From Luidia sarsii (Eukaryota > Echinodermata > Asteroidea > Paxillosida > Luidiidae), in assembly GCA_949987565.1 (NCBI GenBank), contig OX465107.1, positions 9,181,721 to 9,245,720 on the forward strand: DNA of 64,000 nucleotides, written 5' to 3'. The position numbers were made by a program, and so were the translations under genes. Shown here one piece after another: positions 62,385 to 64,000 of this stretch. Position 1 is the stretch's first letter. Every line of letters begins with the position of its first letter. Below the pieces are notes generated by a model that was given only the letters and a program-made list of their open reading frames with translations, did not search any database and was not told the origin of the DNA.

Positions 62385-62580
62385 TTAAGGTGATATACAA
62401 AAATGTTGCAAACTGCTTAGCCTTACTGACTAAAATTACCAAAATGTAAATCTTAAAATTTAGTGGGCCTGACGTTTCGATGCTAGCAGGACCTTTCTCA
62501 AAGGCAGAAGTAGAACCTGCCTTTGAGAAAGGTCCTGCTAGGATCGAAACGTCAGGCCCACTAAATTTTAAGATACACTA
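62385..62580. repeat. GTCCTGCTAG element: full hairpin copy
   Basis: Left arm 62450-62505 (ATCTTAAAATTTAGTGGGCC ... CTTTCTCAAAGGC) and right arm 62519-62574 are inverted complements over 56 bp with one mismatch and a 13-nt spacer. Upstream AAACTGCTTAGCCTTACTGA is the usual flank. It lies within the putative minus-strand intron. Confidence 0.85.
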
Positions 62581-62669
62581 ATCTTATAAATAAAGCTGTA
62601 TATATAAGAGTTATTGACAGCTGGTTGTGTCAACTTCAAGCACCAATGACAATTACATAAAAAAAACCT

Positions 62670-62735
62670 TATAGGGCATGATGTTTCAATCCTAGTATAG
62701 TATTAGTAGGACCTTTCTCAAAAGCAAAATTACGA
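62670..62735. repeat. GTCCTGCTAG element (eroded half copy)
   Basis: GGGCATGATGTTTCAATCCT, then AGTAGGACCTTTCTCAAAAG. Purine-rich low-complexity sequence follows to about 63000. Confidence 0.55.
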
Positions 62736-63390
62736 AGACAGTATAACAGAAACAGATAGGCCTACAGTGTAGGAAAAGAAAGCAGCTGATGACAGAGGAC
62801 AAAATGAGGCCAAGTGGGAAAGCTGGTGGACAGACTAGGGGGAACAAATGGAAGGCCATGGAGTGGGGAATGATCACATTGGGGAAAGATAATTTAGGTA
62901 ACAATCACTAAAAAAGAAAGATCAAAGAGGGAACGATGAAAGGGTAAAATAATAAACACAAAAGAAAGATCATGAGGGGAAAGATGAAAGGGTAAGTAAA
63001 CACAAAGAGTGATGATTTGTTGAGTCTCTGTTTTGTCTGTAAAGTTTAATATTTGGAATTGGAAAGCAATTTACAAATTCAATAATTCAGCTACTACGTG
63101 TGTAAGTTCCCTCATGATGAAATAAGTTGCTGCACAGTGCAGGTAACCTCCTTTCAATCAGGTAAATCCGGGAATTATAGGCCTAATGGTTGGACTTTTC
63201 ATTGAACTTGCTTACACGGAAATTTCCTGGGATTAACATAGGCCATAACCCCAAACTTGCAGTTGCACAAGTGTAGTAGATAAAATGACCCTCTTTTCAG
63301 AAGAAATCTCAAAAATTAGGAGTACATTCCTGGGAATTGTTGGAGGTTTCTTTCCCTATGAAATTGGCCTGTAATGTTAAAAGGACTTAC

Positions 63391-63482
63391 CTTACTGGGG
63401 CACTAGAAAAATCAACAGGGGCTGAGGTGGCAAAAGGTTGTCTTGATGACTTGATCCTGGTCCAGGGCCTGAAGAATGACTC
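63391..63482 (-). CDS. Exon of an unrecognised minus-strand gene, two possible frames
   Basis: On the minus strand the acceptor gttttacag precedes 63482, and two overlapping donors (gtaagg after 63396, gtaagt after 63391) end it. With the 63391 donor and phase 0 entry it reads ESFFRPWTRIKSSRQPFATS, then APVDFSSAPV. With the 63396 donor and phase 2 entry it reads SHSSGPGPGSSHQDNLLPPQ, then PLLIFLVP. Both leave in phase 2 and join correctly to 62296, so splice phase alone does not choose. Further exons lie upstream, probably beyond the window. Confidence 0.5.
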
Positions 63483-63588
63483 CTGTAAAACAATTGTTGA
63501 ACGTTTATCAATATCCAGCACACTTACCCAACTTTACATTAAAATAAAAATTGAAATTGAAAAAATGAAAAAAAAATGAAAATTGTTA

Positions 63589-63682
63589 CTCTTCAATCCC
63601 AGTTCCATTTATGATGCTGCTAACCAGATTCAACCACTTGGAAATGTCATTTGTTAACTGTCTCCTTTATTTGGAAGAAATG
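63589..63682 (-). other. Possible further minus-strand exon
   Basis: Minus-strand reading gives RQLTNDISKWLNLVSSIING, then TGIEE, after an AG at about 63676, ending at a weak donor (AAGA|gtaaca). Joined in phase 2 it would favour the second frame of the 63391-63482 exon. Donor and acceptor are both weak. Confidence 0.2.
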
Positions 63683-63792
63683 ATTTAAAGACTAGAGAGT
63701 GATACAGGAAAATTCAATTAAAAAAGGCAAAACTTAGCTACAAATTGAGTAGAATTTTCTTGTATTATAATAGGAATATTCCGAGAAACTTT

Positions 63793-63906
63793 GACCCGAC
63801 AGGTCACCCTTTTTTCATCGAATTTTGAAATTTTGGGAGTCGGGTGACTAGTCACCCGACTCCCAAAATTTCAAAATTCGATGAAAAAAGGGTGACCTGT
63901 CAGGTC
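63793..63906. repeat. Near-perfect palindrome, 57-bp arms, no spacer
   Basis: The two arms meet at ACT|AGT (63847-63852). Arms 63793-63849 and 63850-63906 pair with one mismatch (63797/63902). The arm contains GGTCACCCTTTTTTCATCG and GGGAGTCGGGTGACT. Nothing in the window resembles it. Confidence 0.9.
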
Positions 63907-64000
63907 CAAGTTACTCTGACTAAATAGGAATGGGGATTCTAAAGTAGCAATTATTACAATATTATAATTAACCCTTGATACATATGTAATAATATTAAAT

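Overview
This window is eukaryotic and almost certainly comes from a marine invertebrate deuterostome (echinoderm most likely; hemichordate or amphioxus not excluded). The reasons are GT-AG introns, intron-rich architecture, tRNA-derived SINEs, many MITE-like inverted repeats, minisatellites, and an extreme load of the palindromic motif TACATGTAC. Nearly all long open frames come from repeats; the real coding sequence is in short exons.

The main gene fills positions 1389-49519 on the + strand. It is a complete SLC4-family sodium-coupled bicarbonate transporter of the SLC4A7/A8/A10 (NBCn/NDCBE) type. I could join 22 coding exons, with every splice phase agreeing, into a 3,669-nt CDS (1,222 residues): N-terminal regulatory segment with three RRxS sites, His-rich cluster, band-3 cytoplasmic domain, membrane domain and a C-terminal tail ending in the PDZ-type motif ETSV. 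A possible alternative first exon lies at 2249-2296.

The introns are crowded with repeats. Minisatellites with units of 37, 19, 17, 29, 40, 5, 32 and 16/17 bp sit in them, and several start within a few bases of a 5' splice site. The 40-bp array is built from the end of exon 10 together with its 5' splice site. MITE-like families include a piggyBac-like one with TTAA target sites, a mariner-like one with TA sites, hAT-like ones and several fold-back elements. Two fold-back elements carry what look like histone mRNA 3'-end stem-loops plus a purine-rich downstream element on both arms, facing outwards.

Downstream of the transporter, 49520-58440 holds the 3' UTR, MITEs and unremarkable AT-rich sequence. 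At 58785-58915 there is a candidate first coding exon on the + strand, preceded by CRE-, CCAAT- and octamer-like motifs. At 60784-63482 there are phase-compatible exons of an unrecognised minus-strand gene whose 5' part lies outside the window. The last 210 bases hold a near-perfect 57-bp-arm palindrome with no spacer.
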